DNA of 10,391 nucleotides from Bacteroidales bacterium (lineage in GTDB: Bacteria; Bacteroidota; Bacteroidia; Bacteroidales; JAADJA01), in NCBI GenBank assembly GCA_021106665.1, contig JAIOTR010000265.1, positions 1 through 10,391 on the forward strand, given 5' to 3'. The notes under the pieces are model-generated. The model was not told the DNA's origin. It searched no databases and saw nothing but the letters and a program-made list of their open reading frames with translations. Each line of letters begins with the position of its first letter. The stretch's first letter is position 1. A program made the translations under genes and the position numbers. Positions 1 to 7,530 of the stretch are shown in pieces.

Positions 1-3000
1 CAGGACTTTCATGGGTTTGATCGCCGGAAATAAATGAAAGATCATTCAGGTAAAGTTCTATTTCGGGCCCTTGTGTATCAGGCTCTGCATTTTCATTGAT
101 ACCGCCAATGACAAAATTATCAAAATACCCAAAGGCGTCCGTATTGTCAGAGATTGCGTAATAGCTTATTTTACCTTTTCCGAAATTTAAGGCGATATCC
201 CTGGGTACCATAAATGAAAATGTAAAGCCGCCATTGGAGACCGTTGCTTTTCCATGCCAAATAATTTTATCCTGGCACTGAAAGGTAGTTGGTGGACTGT
301 TGGCATCATTCCCTATGGTGTTGTACAATGATGGTTTATCATAAACGGTGGCGTAAAGCATCCCATTAAAACTTTGAATTAAATTTCCATCATAGTTATT
401 TATTTCACCTGAAACAGTAATTTTTTCCAGAGCATTTAATGTATCGGTGATAGAGGTAATTCCATTTCCATTTACTTCGAGGGTGTTGACCTCATACTCA
501 GGGTAAGCCAGTTTTAAAGCAGGATCCCCGAGAAGTACAAAATTCCTTGTTGTAAGCTGGCCCGGAGGTTTTGACAATCGGATCAGGTCGCCCAGATACG
601 GCATTTCCCCGTCAACCCTGTTAAAGGCATTGTTGTAAACACGCAGGTTAAGTGAAAAATTAGATTGAGAATAAGCGAGCCTTGTAGTGGTTAACAAAGC
701 AATACCTCCTCCGTTAGGATTTAACAAAACCATTTCTCCGCCTGTATTAAGCTCAGGTTCATCAAACCGGCTGAACTCACATGTTGCCGTTATAAACAGG
801 GGGAGTTTGATTTCATTCTGCCATCCCTGTATATCCGAAGTTTGTAATATTCGTTCATGCGCCCATCCTGATTTACCACCATGCCCTACGTAATTCATTA
901 TGAGCACACCTTCTTCCATTTGTTTATTAATGGCTTTTGTTACATCGGGATATCGGTGCCCATTCGGTGTTGAAATTTGATGATACGAATCGAGGTAAAT
1001 TTTATTTTGGTTGTAATAATCAGGAATAAGTTTGCATAAACTGTCAGCCTGGTCCAAATGAAGATTGCCGTCCTCATCATCAGCGATCATGCAGGTTCTG
1101 GTTCTCCATTGCCCAAAATAAGGTTCGCCTTTAGTTAGATACCTTATTATTTTATCAATTGCTATTTGGGCTTCCTCACTTGTTTGTACAGGTAAGCGGC
1201 CAATTCCGATATCTAATACACCGATAGCATCATTGCCCTCATCGTCATCGAGATACCCAAAATAATCATCAATCACATAACTGGTTGCCGAATTCCATGA
1301 TTCTTTTGTTTGGAATGTGGGAATATAATTAGAGTTGTTTTCATGCCTGTCTTTCGGATCAAAGGAACCATCCCCGAAAAGGGTTAAAAATCTTGGTTCC
1401 TGACCTTCGTATTTATCATACAACATTTTCATGTAGTCCCGAATGGCAGTCGGGTCTTGCTTGCTGGATGAGAACTCATTGTAAATTTCTTCGGGAGAAG
1501 TTACTTTAATCAAAAAATCGTTGATCGAGTCATGAATGCCGGCCAGTTGGTAAGCTGCATTTTCAAATAATGGATGTACTACAATGACATAATCAAACGG
1601 TCCTTCACCATGCAGATTTTGATTTTCAACGGAGCCAACAAATTCGGGAGATAAAAAACGGCTTCTGTCAAAGGCAATGAACTCTCTTAATGAATCAGTC
1701 CTTACAGTTATTATCAGTTGATCTTCTGTTATTTCCGATTCAATTATCCTTGTATTTAGTGGATCGGTTACATCCCAAATTTGTGTATTGCCATTGGCAT
1801 TTTCTACGGTAAATCTTGTTACAGCGCCTTCTAACAACGAAGAAAGGTCTCTGAACAATAGCTGGCCATCAGTTAACGTAATGTTTGAAATGGCGTTGAC
1901 CATAATATAATCCAACCAGGCTTTGGAAGAAGTTGATGAAGGATGATAATCCAGATTTATGTTTATTTCAGGTCCTGTAGCCGAAAAGACTACTGTTTTC
2001 TTTTTCTTCCGGGCATATTTTACAGAATTCGGATTTACTGATGTTAAAACTACTGTATCGTAAGTGTCATTGTTCACATTCACAGCCATGAACTCATTGA
2101 TAAAAGTCCGGTTGGCGATTTCCATTTTTATTACAACATCTTCTTCAGTATTGATATTCGGGAATTCAAATTCATAATTCCGTGAGTTAATTTCGCCAAA
2201 CTCATCACCATACCATTCCTTACCTGACGATATTAAATTGATTACATCATCTTCAATCACTCTATAATCATTGAAAGTGGAGATGTAATGGCTGGGAGTA
2301 GATGTTGATGAAGATTCGGTTTCCAGCCTTTTGCCGGGACCTAAAGAAGTGGTGAGATAATAATAATTGAAGTTTTCATAATAATTGATAATATAGGTAA
2401 AAAATCCCAAAACATCATGCCAGATATGGGAGCTTTTACCATAAAATACAATGTAGTCATCAGGATCAAAATTACCATCATCCTCACCTGTAACTTCAAT
2501 TGCATTCTCTTGCAGGTCATCATGCCTGAATGAAATATTAGCTTCGGGCAACATGCCGTCAGAATTTCCATAGATACGTATGTCCCTGGGATCAATGGAA
2601 GCCGGATCAAGGCCATAACTCTGGAGATCGCTATAAGATATCTTGTATATGCCCGATTCACCAACCTTAATTTTATACCACTCCCCGGAACTTAAAACGG
2701 AATTTTCAGCATAAACCCTACGAGATGATTTTGATAAATCAGGATTGTATTTTGTAGTGACATTTATGCTGAATGAAACCAGTTTTTCAAACTGGCCTTT
2801 TGTTTTATTCCATCTAATAGGTATAAAATTAACAACGCCGGATGGTATTTTGCGGCTGATTGATACTGAAGTCGTAATTTCTATGGAATCAGCGGAAAAT
2901 CCCGAATTAACCAAGTATTGCTTTTCTTCCTGATCAAAGGGTTCAAATTCGGCGTTTTCAAAATTAGCTTCAAGAGATACATTTTTTGAGCTTATTGGAA

Positions 3001-3202
3001 AAGAAACGGTATACAGCGGTAAATTGGTAGCAGCATCTGCAAAAGCATCCTCAAAATACAAATATTCCCGGCTGCCATGTTCATTATTTTCACTAAATAA
3101 TCCTTTCCAATTTAATGTCCCTTCCAGCAAATGGGATTGTCCAAAACCGGTTATGGACCAACTACAAAAAAAGATTACGAAGAAGTAAAAAATTCTATTC
3201 AT
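1..3202 (-). CDS. porU: PorU-like T9SS sortase paralogue (C25 cysteine peptidase), 3' end beyond window
   Basis: Second copy of a PorU-type type IX secretion sortase, partial. Reading the minus strand from the ATG at 3202-3200 gives 1067 uninterrupted codons to the left edge. The N-terminus (MNRIFYFFVIFFCSWSITGFGQ) is a signal peptide with likely cleavage near residue 21-22, so the protein is exported. The C25 (gingipain-type) peptidase region spans roughly residues 520-895. The catalytic His is H774 in NYVGHGG and the catalytic Cys is C808 in ITATCEFSRFD, both intact. A beta-rich segment follows and is cut by the window edge, so a C-terminal T9SS domain cannot be confirmed. In the family, PorU removes C-terminal signal domains from secreted cargo at the cell surface. 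It lies in tandem behind a complete homologue, sharing blocks such as VENQNLHG, IYNEFSS, LFGDGS and LNPNGGG. Two TAnnTTTG boxes lie just upstream of the start. It may be a second sortase or a specialised paralogue; the family call is firm, the exact role is not. Confidence 0.9.
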   Translation of the reverse strand, partial: MNRIFYFFVIFFCSWSITGFGQSHLLEGTLNWKGLFSENNEHGSREYLYFEDAFADAATNLPLYTVSFPISSKNVSLEANFENAEFEPFDQEEKQYLVNSGFSADSIEITTSVSISRKIPSGVVNFIPIRWNKTKGQFEKLVSFSINVTTKYNPDLSKSSRRVYAENSVLSSGEWYKIKVGESGIYKISYSDLQSYGLDPASIDPRDIRIYGNSDGMLPEANISFRHDDLQENAIEVTGEDDGNFDPDDYIVFYGKSSHIWHDVLGFFTYIINYYENFNYYYLTTSLGPGKRLETESSSTSTPSHYISTFNDYRVIEDDVINLISSGKEWYGDEFGEINSRNYEFEFPNINTEEDVVIKMEIANRTFINEFMAVNVNNDTYDTVVLTSVNPNSVKYARKKKKTVVFSATGPEININLDYHPSSTSSKAWLDYIMVNAISNITLTDGQLLFRDLSSLLEGAVTRFTVENANGNTQIWDVTDPLNTRIIESEITEDQLIITVRTDSLREFIAFDRSRFLSPEFVGSVENQNLHGEGPFDYVIVVHPLFENAAYQLAGIHDSINDFLIKVTSPEEIYNEFSSSKQDPTAIRDYMKMLYDKYEGQEPRFLTLFGDGSFDPKDRHENNSNYIPTFQTKESWNSATSYVIDDYFGYLDDDEGNDAIGVLDIGIGRLPVQTSEEAQIAIDKIIRYLTKGEPYFGQWRTRTCMIADDEDGNLHLDQADSLCKLIPDYYNQNKIYLDSYHQISTPNGHRYPDVTKAINKQMEEGVLIMNYVGHGGKSGWAHERILQTSDIQGWQNEIKLPLFITATCEFSRFDEPELNTGGEMVLLNPNGGGIALLTTTRLAYSQSNFSLNLRVYNNAFNRVDGEMPYLGDLIRLSKPPGQLTTRNFVLLGDPALKLAYPEYEVNTLEVNGNGITSITDTLNALEKITVSGEINNYDGNLIQSFNGMLYATVYDKPSLYNTIGNDANSPPTTFQCQDKIIWHGKATVSNGGFTFSFMVPRDIALNFGKGKISYYAISDNTDAFGYFDNFVIGGINENAEPDTQGPEIELYLNDLSFISGDQTHESP

Positions 3203-3212
3203 TAATTTTTCT

Positions 3213-3232
3213 CAAATTTATGCTCAAATATA
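3213..3232 (-). promoter_or_regulatory. Candidate promoter for the left porU copy (two -7 boxes)
   Basis: On the minus strand two exact matches to the Bacteroidota -7 word TAnnTTTG occur in tandem: TATATTTG (3232-3225) and TAAATTTG (3220-3213). They end 22 and 10 bases before the ATG of the left porU copy. I see no clear TTG/TTTG -33 element at the usual distance. The region is AT-rich, so chance matches are possible. The position directly before a gene and behind a terminator supports the call. Confidence 0.4.
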
Positions 3233-3347
3233 ATGATATTAAGACGTCATTGTATGATGAAACGTTGCGTATTATTTATTTCATTTAGAAAACCACCTTC
3301 TTTGATGGTGATTATGTTCCTTGTTTGTTATACATGATAGTAATACC

Positions 3348-3408
3348 TGGAATAATGGAATATTGGGGTAATGGAATCATTCCATTCTTCCACCATTCCA
3401 CCATTCCA
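3348..3408. repeat. Inverted array of 8-nt TGGAAT units forming a long imperfect hairpin
   Basis: The left arm has TGGAAT-type words beginning at 3348, 3356, 3364 (as TGGGGT) and 3372, a strict 8-base period. The right arm has the complements ATTCCA at 3379, CTTCCA at 3387, and ATTCCA at 3395 and 3403, also every 8 bases. The arms mirror each other around C3378. The innermost 8 bp (3370-3377 with 3379-3386) pair perfectly, and the outer units pair in 6-bp blocks separated by two-base mismatches. There is no coding potential. It resembles a short intergenic repeat of the REP/MITE type, but I cannot tell whether other copies exist in the genome. Confidence 0.75.
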
Positions 3409-3420
3409 ATTCTTTCGTTT

Positions 3421-3445
3421 AATAATAAAAGCGCCCACTGGGTGC
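3421..3445 (-). terminator. Rho-independent terminator of the complete porU copy
   Basis: On the minus strand the sequence GCACCC-AGT-GGGCGC (3445-3431) forms a 6-bp GC-rich stem, with one G-T wobble, around a 3-base loop. It is followed at once by TTTTATTATT (3430-3421). It lies about 65 bases after the stop codon of the complete porU gene, in the right orientation for it, and before the second porU copy. Confidence 0.7.
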
Positions 3446-3509
3446 AATTCAAAGCCACTTTCTATTTACTAATAAAAATGTGAAAGTATGTTAAAAACTA
3501 ACTGAGGGC

Positions 3510-6500
3510 TTAATCAATAATAATTAGCTTATTCGACAAATTTAACAGCGACTCTCCATTCGCATTGCTTACAAATATCCTATAAATGTAAATTCCTCCC
3601 GCTAACTTGCCACCCCCATCATTTGTTCCATCCCAGGGTTCGGAAATATATACATAACAGTCGGAAGCGTATTGCTCCCTGATTGTCTTGACCAATTGAC
3701 CTGTTAGTGCATAAATGCGGATATCCACGTCAAGTGTTTCTTCGCAGTATGTATGTTCGAATTTAAATTGTGTAAAGGCATTAAAAGGATTTGGATAGTT
3801 AAAACCTTCAGTTTCTCCATTAACAACAAAACTGATTTCCACTGTTGAAGGATTATTGTGAATATCCCATATTTTTAGCGACAATGTATGTTTGCCATCA
3901 CTCAAATTGTAAAACGGATACCTGATTGTTCCTTTTCGGTAATTATCAAGGTCTGATTCATAATAGTCATTCAATATATAGTCATGTGCTCCATCTAATG
4001 TAGCCACGATGTTGTGACCAATCCCGGATCCTACAGTATTGATTCCGCTTTCATCTTCAATAAAGGCCAGCATATCAGGATTTTCATCAGTTACCCCTCC
4101 TTCTTTGAAGAATTCATCACACATGTATAATTCTATGTCGGGACCGTCCATATCAATTCCTGAATTCTCAGAATACCCCCCGACAATTATATCCATAAAA
4201 CATCCGGCTGCATCCTCTTCATCATTTTTCGCATAGTAGCTTAATTTCCCGAACCCGTATTCGTAGGCAATATCTTTAGGAACGATGAAAGTAAAACTCC
4301 ATTCGCCATTTTTAATACTGGCTTTGCCTTTATAAAGCGGATTTTTCTGAATATAGAACGTAGCCTGGTTACTACTCGGATCATTTCCCAATGTCGTGTA
4401 TCTGGTTGGCTTGTCAAATACGGTTGGATATAGTACTCCGTTGAAATTTACCAGTTTATTGCCGAGGTAGTCCTGCATTTCTCCTGATATCGAAACTTCT
4501 GACAATGCTTTGATAGTATCAAAATTTTCAAGTATTGAGATATCGTTGATTTTTGTCGTAATGACCACCTGTTTTGGAAAAGCAAATTCCAGGGCCGGAT
4601 CGCCGAGGAGGACGAATTTATTTGTGTTTTGGTCATTACCACTTGCATTTTTTGCCAAACGAATAACATCTCCCATTCTTAAATGCTCACCATCTATTTC
4701 TTGTAAAGCAAAATTATAAAAGTTTTTATTGATCTTATAATTAGCACCGGCATACGTTGCCCTTGATGTTGTAAAAAGCGAGATGCCGCCTCCATTTGGA
4801 TTCAGGAATACATATTCACCTGCTGATGTACGCTTCGGATCGTCGAACCGGCTGAATTCGCATGTTGCTGTTATAAATACCGGCATGTTGTCATAATTGT
4901 TCCAGCTGTTAATATCAGCAATTTTTAATATTCGCTCATGTGCCAGGCCTAATTCACCCCCATGACCTATATAGTTAACAAACAAAGCGCCTCTCTCAAC
5001 ACGGTTGTTGATGTCTTCAGTTACCTTTGGATATTTTTCGCCACTGGGGCTCGAAACCTGTTCATATGCATCCAGATATATCTTATCTATGTTTATAATA
5101 CAAGTAGTTGTATCAATATTAGTTGCATGTCTTTCAGCATCATTAAAATGTAAATTGTTGTCCTCATCATCAGCGATAAGGCAAATTACATTTCTCCAAT
5201 CACCCATCACCTCATCCGAATTTGTAGCATAATGAATAACTTTATCCACGGCATTTCTTGCTTGTGAAACTGTACTAACTACAAACCTTCCAATACCAAT
5301 ATCAACCATATTATCGCCATCAAGAAAACCATAGAAATCGTCTTTGACGATTGAACTTATTGGATTCAATGACTCAGGTGATTCCCATGTGGGAATAAAG
5401 TTTGTATTGTTTTCCTCCCTGTCTTTCATGTCGTACGAACCATCGCCAAACAGGAGCAAATACTTAGGTTCCATACCTGCAGAGGCCTTATCGTATAACA
5501 TTTTTACATAATCCCTGATGGCTGTAATATCTTGTGAGCCACTTGAAAATTCATTATAAATGTCTTGCAATTCGGTAACTGTTACACTCATCCCGTCATA
5601 GTTGATATGGTGATTTGCCAATCGAACAGCCTGATCGGTGAAATTTGGGTGGGTAACTATTATCATCTCATATTCACCCAATCCGTGCAAATTCTGGTTT
5701 TCAACAGACCCAATAATATTTGGCGAGTGAAAAGACGATCCATCGAAAGCAACAAATTCTTCCAGTTTATCAGATTGGATACGGAAATCCAAAGTGCTTC
5801 CCGAAATTATGGTTCCCATTTTTTTTACGTTTACAGGATCAGTAATATTCCATATGGTAATATCAGAATTGGCTTTTGAAAGGGTATATTCCGTTACATA
5901 TTCCTGCGTGGCTGTTCTTAAGTCGCGAAAATTCATCTGGCTTCCATTAAAACTCAGATTTCTTATCACATTAAGTTTGAAATAATTCAAATAACCAACC
6001 GAAGTGGATAACGGTTTACTGTAGACCACTTTAACACTCATATCCGAACTGTTTACATAAAAGGAAGTGGAGTCAAACCTTGTTTTCGCATAATCGGAAT
6101 TGATGTTTGAGCTGTTAGTTGCACTAATGGGAAGGGTTAATCTATTCACATTATTTACCGAAATGCTGAAAGAACTGGTTATATCTGATCTCGCTGCAAC
6201 ATCGGCTGCCAAATAAACCTTTGAGTTCAAATCCAGGTCAGGGAAATTAATTTCTATAATAAGATTATTGAAAAGGTCAAAGGTTTCACCGTACCATATT
6301 CTTCCCGTCCCAATCAGGTTGGTTTCTTCAAGTTCATAATGATAACCGTCATTGAATTTATTGGAACTAAAAGTAGGATTAAGACTTGAAGATGGTTGGG
6401 TTTGAATACGTTTTCCTTCACCGAGGTCAGTTGTGATATAATAATAAGTATAGTCGGAATAGAGATGGATCTTTTTATGCATTATGCCATCAAAACTCCA

Positions 6501-7283
6501 AACATCAGGAGGTTCACCATAGAATAATACATAATCACCCGAATCAAAACTGCCATCACTTTCTCCTTTTACATAAATGGCATTTTCCGGCAGATCGTCG
6601 TACCTGAATTCGTTAATATCTTCAGGAAGCATGCCGCCACCATAACCGTAAAGCCTGATGTTTCTCGGATCAATGTTATTTACATTAACACCAAGATCGC
6701 TTAATTCCTGATATGATATCTTGTGAATCCCTGTTTTATTAACAGCAATTTTATACCAATTGCCTGTTGCGAATACCGAGTTTTCTTTATAATTAAAAGT
6801 TTTTAAACCGGATGTTTTATTATTAATTGTGGTTGTGATCTCCAATTCAAAAAATACGAGCCGTTCATAAAATCCTGTTAACTCATTTTTTCGCAGTGGA
6901 ATAAAAGAAACAGTTGCGAAAGGTTTTTTTCTGTCAAAGGCAATACCGCTGGTGATTTCAATGTTATTATTTATTTTTTCATCCCCTTCTATGATGTAGA
7001 TTTCTGCCCGAGGTATTGGCTCATAGATTTCGTTCACAATGCTTACGGCTAAATCAACATTTGCAGCAAACAATGGAATTATTTCATAATAAACCGGCAA
7101 AAAATTATTTTCATAGTTGTTTTTCGATCCCTCAAATCTCAACATGTGTATAAATTCATTTTCAGCTATACTTATTTGCTGAATACCAATCCAGCTAATA
7201 TTTCTTTCATACCTTTGAACCTCGCAGAATGTAAGGACCGGGATAAAAAGTAACAATAGGATAAAGACGTTTCTTGTTCTCAT
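3510..7283 (-). CDS. porU: PorU, T9SS C-terminal signal peptidase (sortase), complete
   Basis: Complete 1257-aa PorU-type sortase, a typical length for the family. PorU acts at the outer surface, removing the C-terminal signal domain of T9SS cargo and, where anionic LPS exists, joining the cargo to it. The signal peptide covers about residues 1-20 (MRTRNVFILLLLFIPVLTFC); the Cys there has Phe before it, so it is not a lipobox. The C25 peptidase region lies at about 525-895, with catalytic H774 in NYIGHGGE and C808 in ITATCEFSRFD. A beta-sandwich region follows. From about residue 1160 to the end is a T9SS-type C-terminal domain with YPNPF at 1163-1167, IYALTGQLVKTI, and a final strand ending LIIID. 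No Shine-Dalgarno is seen, as usual in this phylum. A terminator follows the stop. It is divergent from the porP/gldJ set. Being complete and nearest gldJ, this copy is the better candidate for the housekeeping PorU, but that ranking is inference. Confidence 0.93.
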   Translation of the reverse strand: MRTRNVFILLLLFIPVLTFCEVQRYERNISWIGIQQISIAENEFIHMLRFEGSKNNYENNFLPVYYEIIPLFAANVDLAVSIVNEIYEPIPRAEIYIIEGDEKINNNIEITSGIAFDRKKPFATVSFIPLRKNELTGFYERLVFFELEITTTINNKTSGLKTFNYKENSVFATGNWYKIAVNKTGIHKISYQELSDLGVNVNNIDPRNIRLYGYGGGMLPEDINEFRYDDLPENAIYVKGESDGSFDSGDYVLFYGEPPDVWSFDGIMHKKIHLYSDYTYYYITTDLGEGKRIQTQPSSSLNPTFSSNKFNDGYHYELEETNLIGTGRIWYGETFDLFNNLIIEINFPDLDLNSKVYLAADVAARSDITSSFSISVNNVNRLTLPISATNSSNINSDYAKTRFDSTSFYVNSSDMSVKVVYSKPLSTSVGYLNYFKLNVIRNLSFNGSQMNFRDLRTATQEYVTEYTLSKANSDITIWNITDPVNVKKMGTIISGSTLDFRIQSDKLEEFVAFDGSSFHSPNIIGSVENQNLHGLGEYEMIIVTHPNFTDQAVRLANHHINYDGMSVTVTELQDIYNEFSSGSQDITAIRDYVKMLYDKASAGMEPKYLLLFGDGSYDMKDREENNTNFIPTWESPESLNPISSIVKDDFYGFLDGDNMVDIGIGRFVVSTVSQARNAVDKVIHYATNSDEVMGDWRNVICLIADDEDNNLHFNDAERHATNIDTTTCIINIDKIYLDAYEQVSSPSGEKYPKVTEDINNRVERGALFVNYIGHGGELGLAHERILKIADINSWNNYDNMPVFITATCEFSRFDDPKRTSAGEYVFLNPNGGGISLFTTSRATYAGANYKINKNFYNFALQEIDGEHLRMGDVIRLAKNASGNDQNTNKFVLLGDPALEFAFPKQVVITTKINDISILENFDTIKALSEVSISGEMQDYLGNKLVNFNGVLYPTVFDKPTRYTTLGNDPSSNQATFYIQKNPLYKGKASIKNGEWSFTFIVPKDIAYEYGFGKLSYYAKNDEEDAAGCFMDIIVGGYSENSGIDMDGPDIELYMCDEFFKEGGVTDENPDMLAFIEDESGINTVGSGIGHNIVATLDGAHDYILNDYYESDLDNYRKGTIRYPFYNLSDGKHTLSLKIWDIHNNPSTVEISFVVNGETEGFNYPNPFNAFTQFKFEHTYCEETLDVDIRIYALTGQLVKTIREQYASDCYVYISEPWDGTNDGGGKLAGGIYIYRIFVSNANGESLLNLSNKLIIID

Positions 7284-7530
7284 AATTAGTCAGTGAGAAT
7301 TATCAATATTGAATTTTGTAAAAATAATAAAAGTAAATAATCTTCCGGCGCGTAAATCTAATTATACAATATATTGAAAATAAAACGTTTAAAATTAATT
7401 ATTTGCGAAACTAAATTAGGTTAATTAACGTTATAATAAGGTTTTTATTATAAGAGCAGATAAATCAACATTATTCAAGTTGCGTACATGTTTTTACATA
7501 TTGATCCACTGTAAAAAGAAATCAAATTTC
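7284..7530. other. AT-rich divergent promoter region between porU and porP-type gene
   Basis: This 247-bp spacer separates two divergently transcribed T9SS genes and must hold promoters for both unless either is transcribed from further away. I find no exact TAnnTTTG box on either strand, so no promoter is called. It contains a perfect 9-bp AT-only inverted repeat (7431-7453) and a short palindrome AAACGTTT near 7383. No gene is visible; the upstream in-frame TTG at 7480 is not favoured as a start. Confidence 0.6.
7431..7453. repeat. Perfect AT-only inverted repeat in the divergent spacer
   Basis: TTATAATAA (7431-7439) and TTATTATAA (7445-7453) are exact reverse complements around the 5-base loop GGTTT. 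The arms have no G or C and no T-run follows, so it is not a terminator. It could be a regulator-binding dyad or simply reflect AT-rich sequence. Confidence 0.4.

Larger units (their letters stand above)
3203..3509. other. Non-coding spacer between the two porU copies
   Basis: This 307-bp gap has no plausible gene on either strand. From right to left it holds the terminator of the complete porU copy (3421-3445), a periodic inverted repeat of TGGAAT units (3348-3408), a stretch of about 115 bases with no clear signal, and candidate -7 boxes for the left copy (3213-3232). Its content suggests that the two sortase genes form separate transcription units. Confidence 0.7.

Noticed and set aside
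2341..2664. Open frame of 107 codons on the minus strand
   Set aside because: It lies inside the left porU copy on the same strand but in another frame; the porU frame is continuous through it and matches a known family.
3291..3317. Small hairpin AACCACC / GGTGATT
   Set aside because: Only seven pairs with one mismatch and a 9-base loop in AT-rich DNA, with no T-run; not distinguishable from chance.
3348..3408. CRISPR array
   Set aside because: The units are only 6-8 bases with no unique spacers of 25-40 bases, and they are arranged as an inverted repeat.
3348..3408. Intrinsic terminator
   Set aside because: The stem is long but interrupted and AT-rich, with no T-run directly after it on either strand; the hairpin at 3421-3445 fits a terminator far better.
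5565..5879. Open frame of 104 codons on the plus strand
   Set aside because: Antisense shadow of the complete porU gene with no recognisable domain or start signal; the same holds for the other short plus-strand frames between 4039 and 5985.
7221..7283. Lipoprotein signal on the complete PorU (LTFC at residues 17-20)
   Set aside because: Phe immediately before the Cys does not fit a lipobox, which needs Gly, Ala or Ser there; a standard signal peptide is more likely.
7480..7530. TTG-initiated N-terminal extension of the porP-type protein
   Set aside because: It would place a cysteine- and lysine-bearing stretch ahead of an otherwise perfect signal peptide. The ATG at 7531 has an A-rich leader and gives the normal family start.
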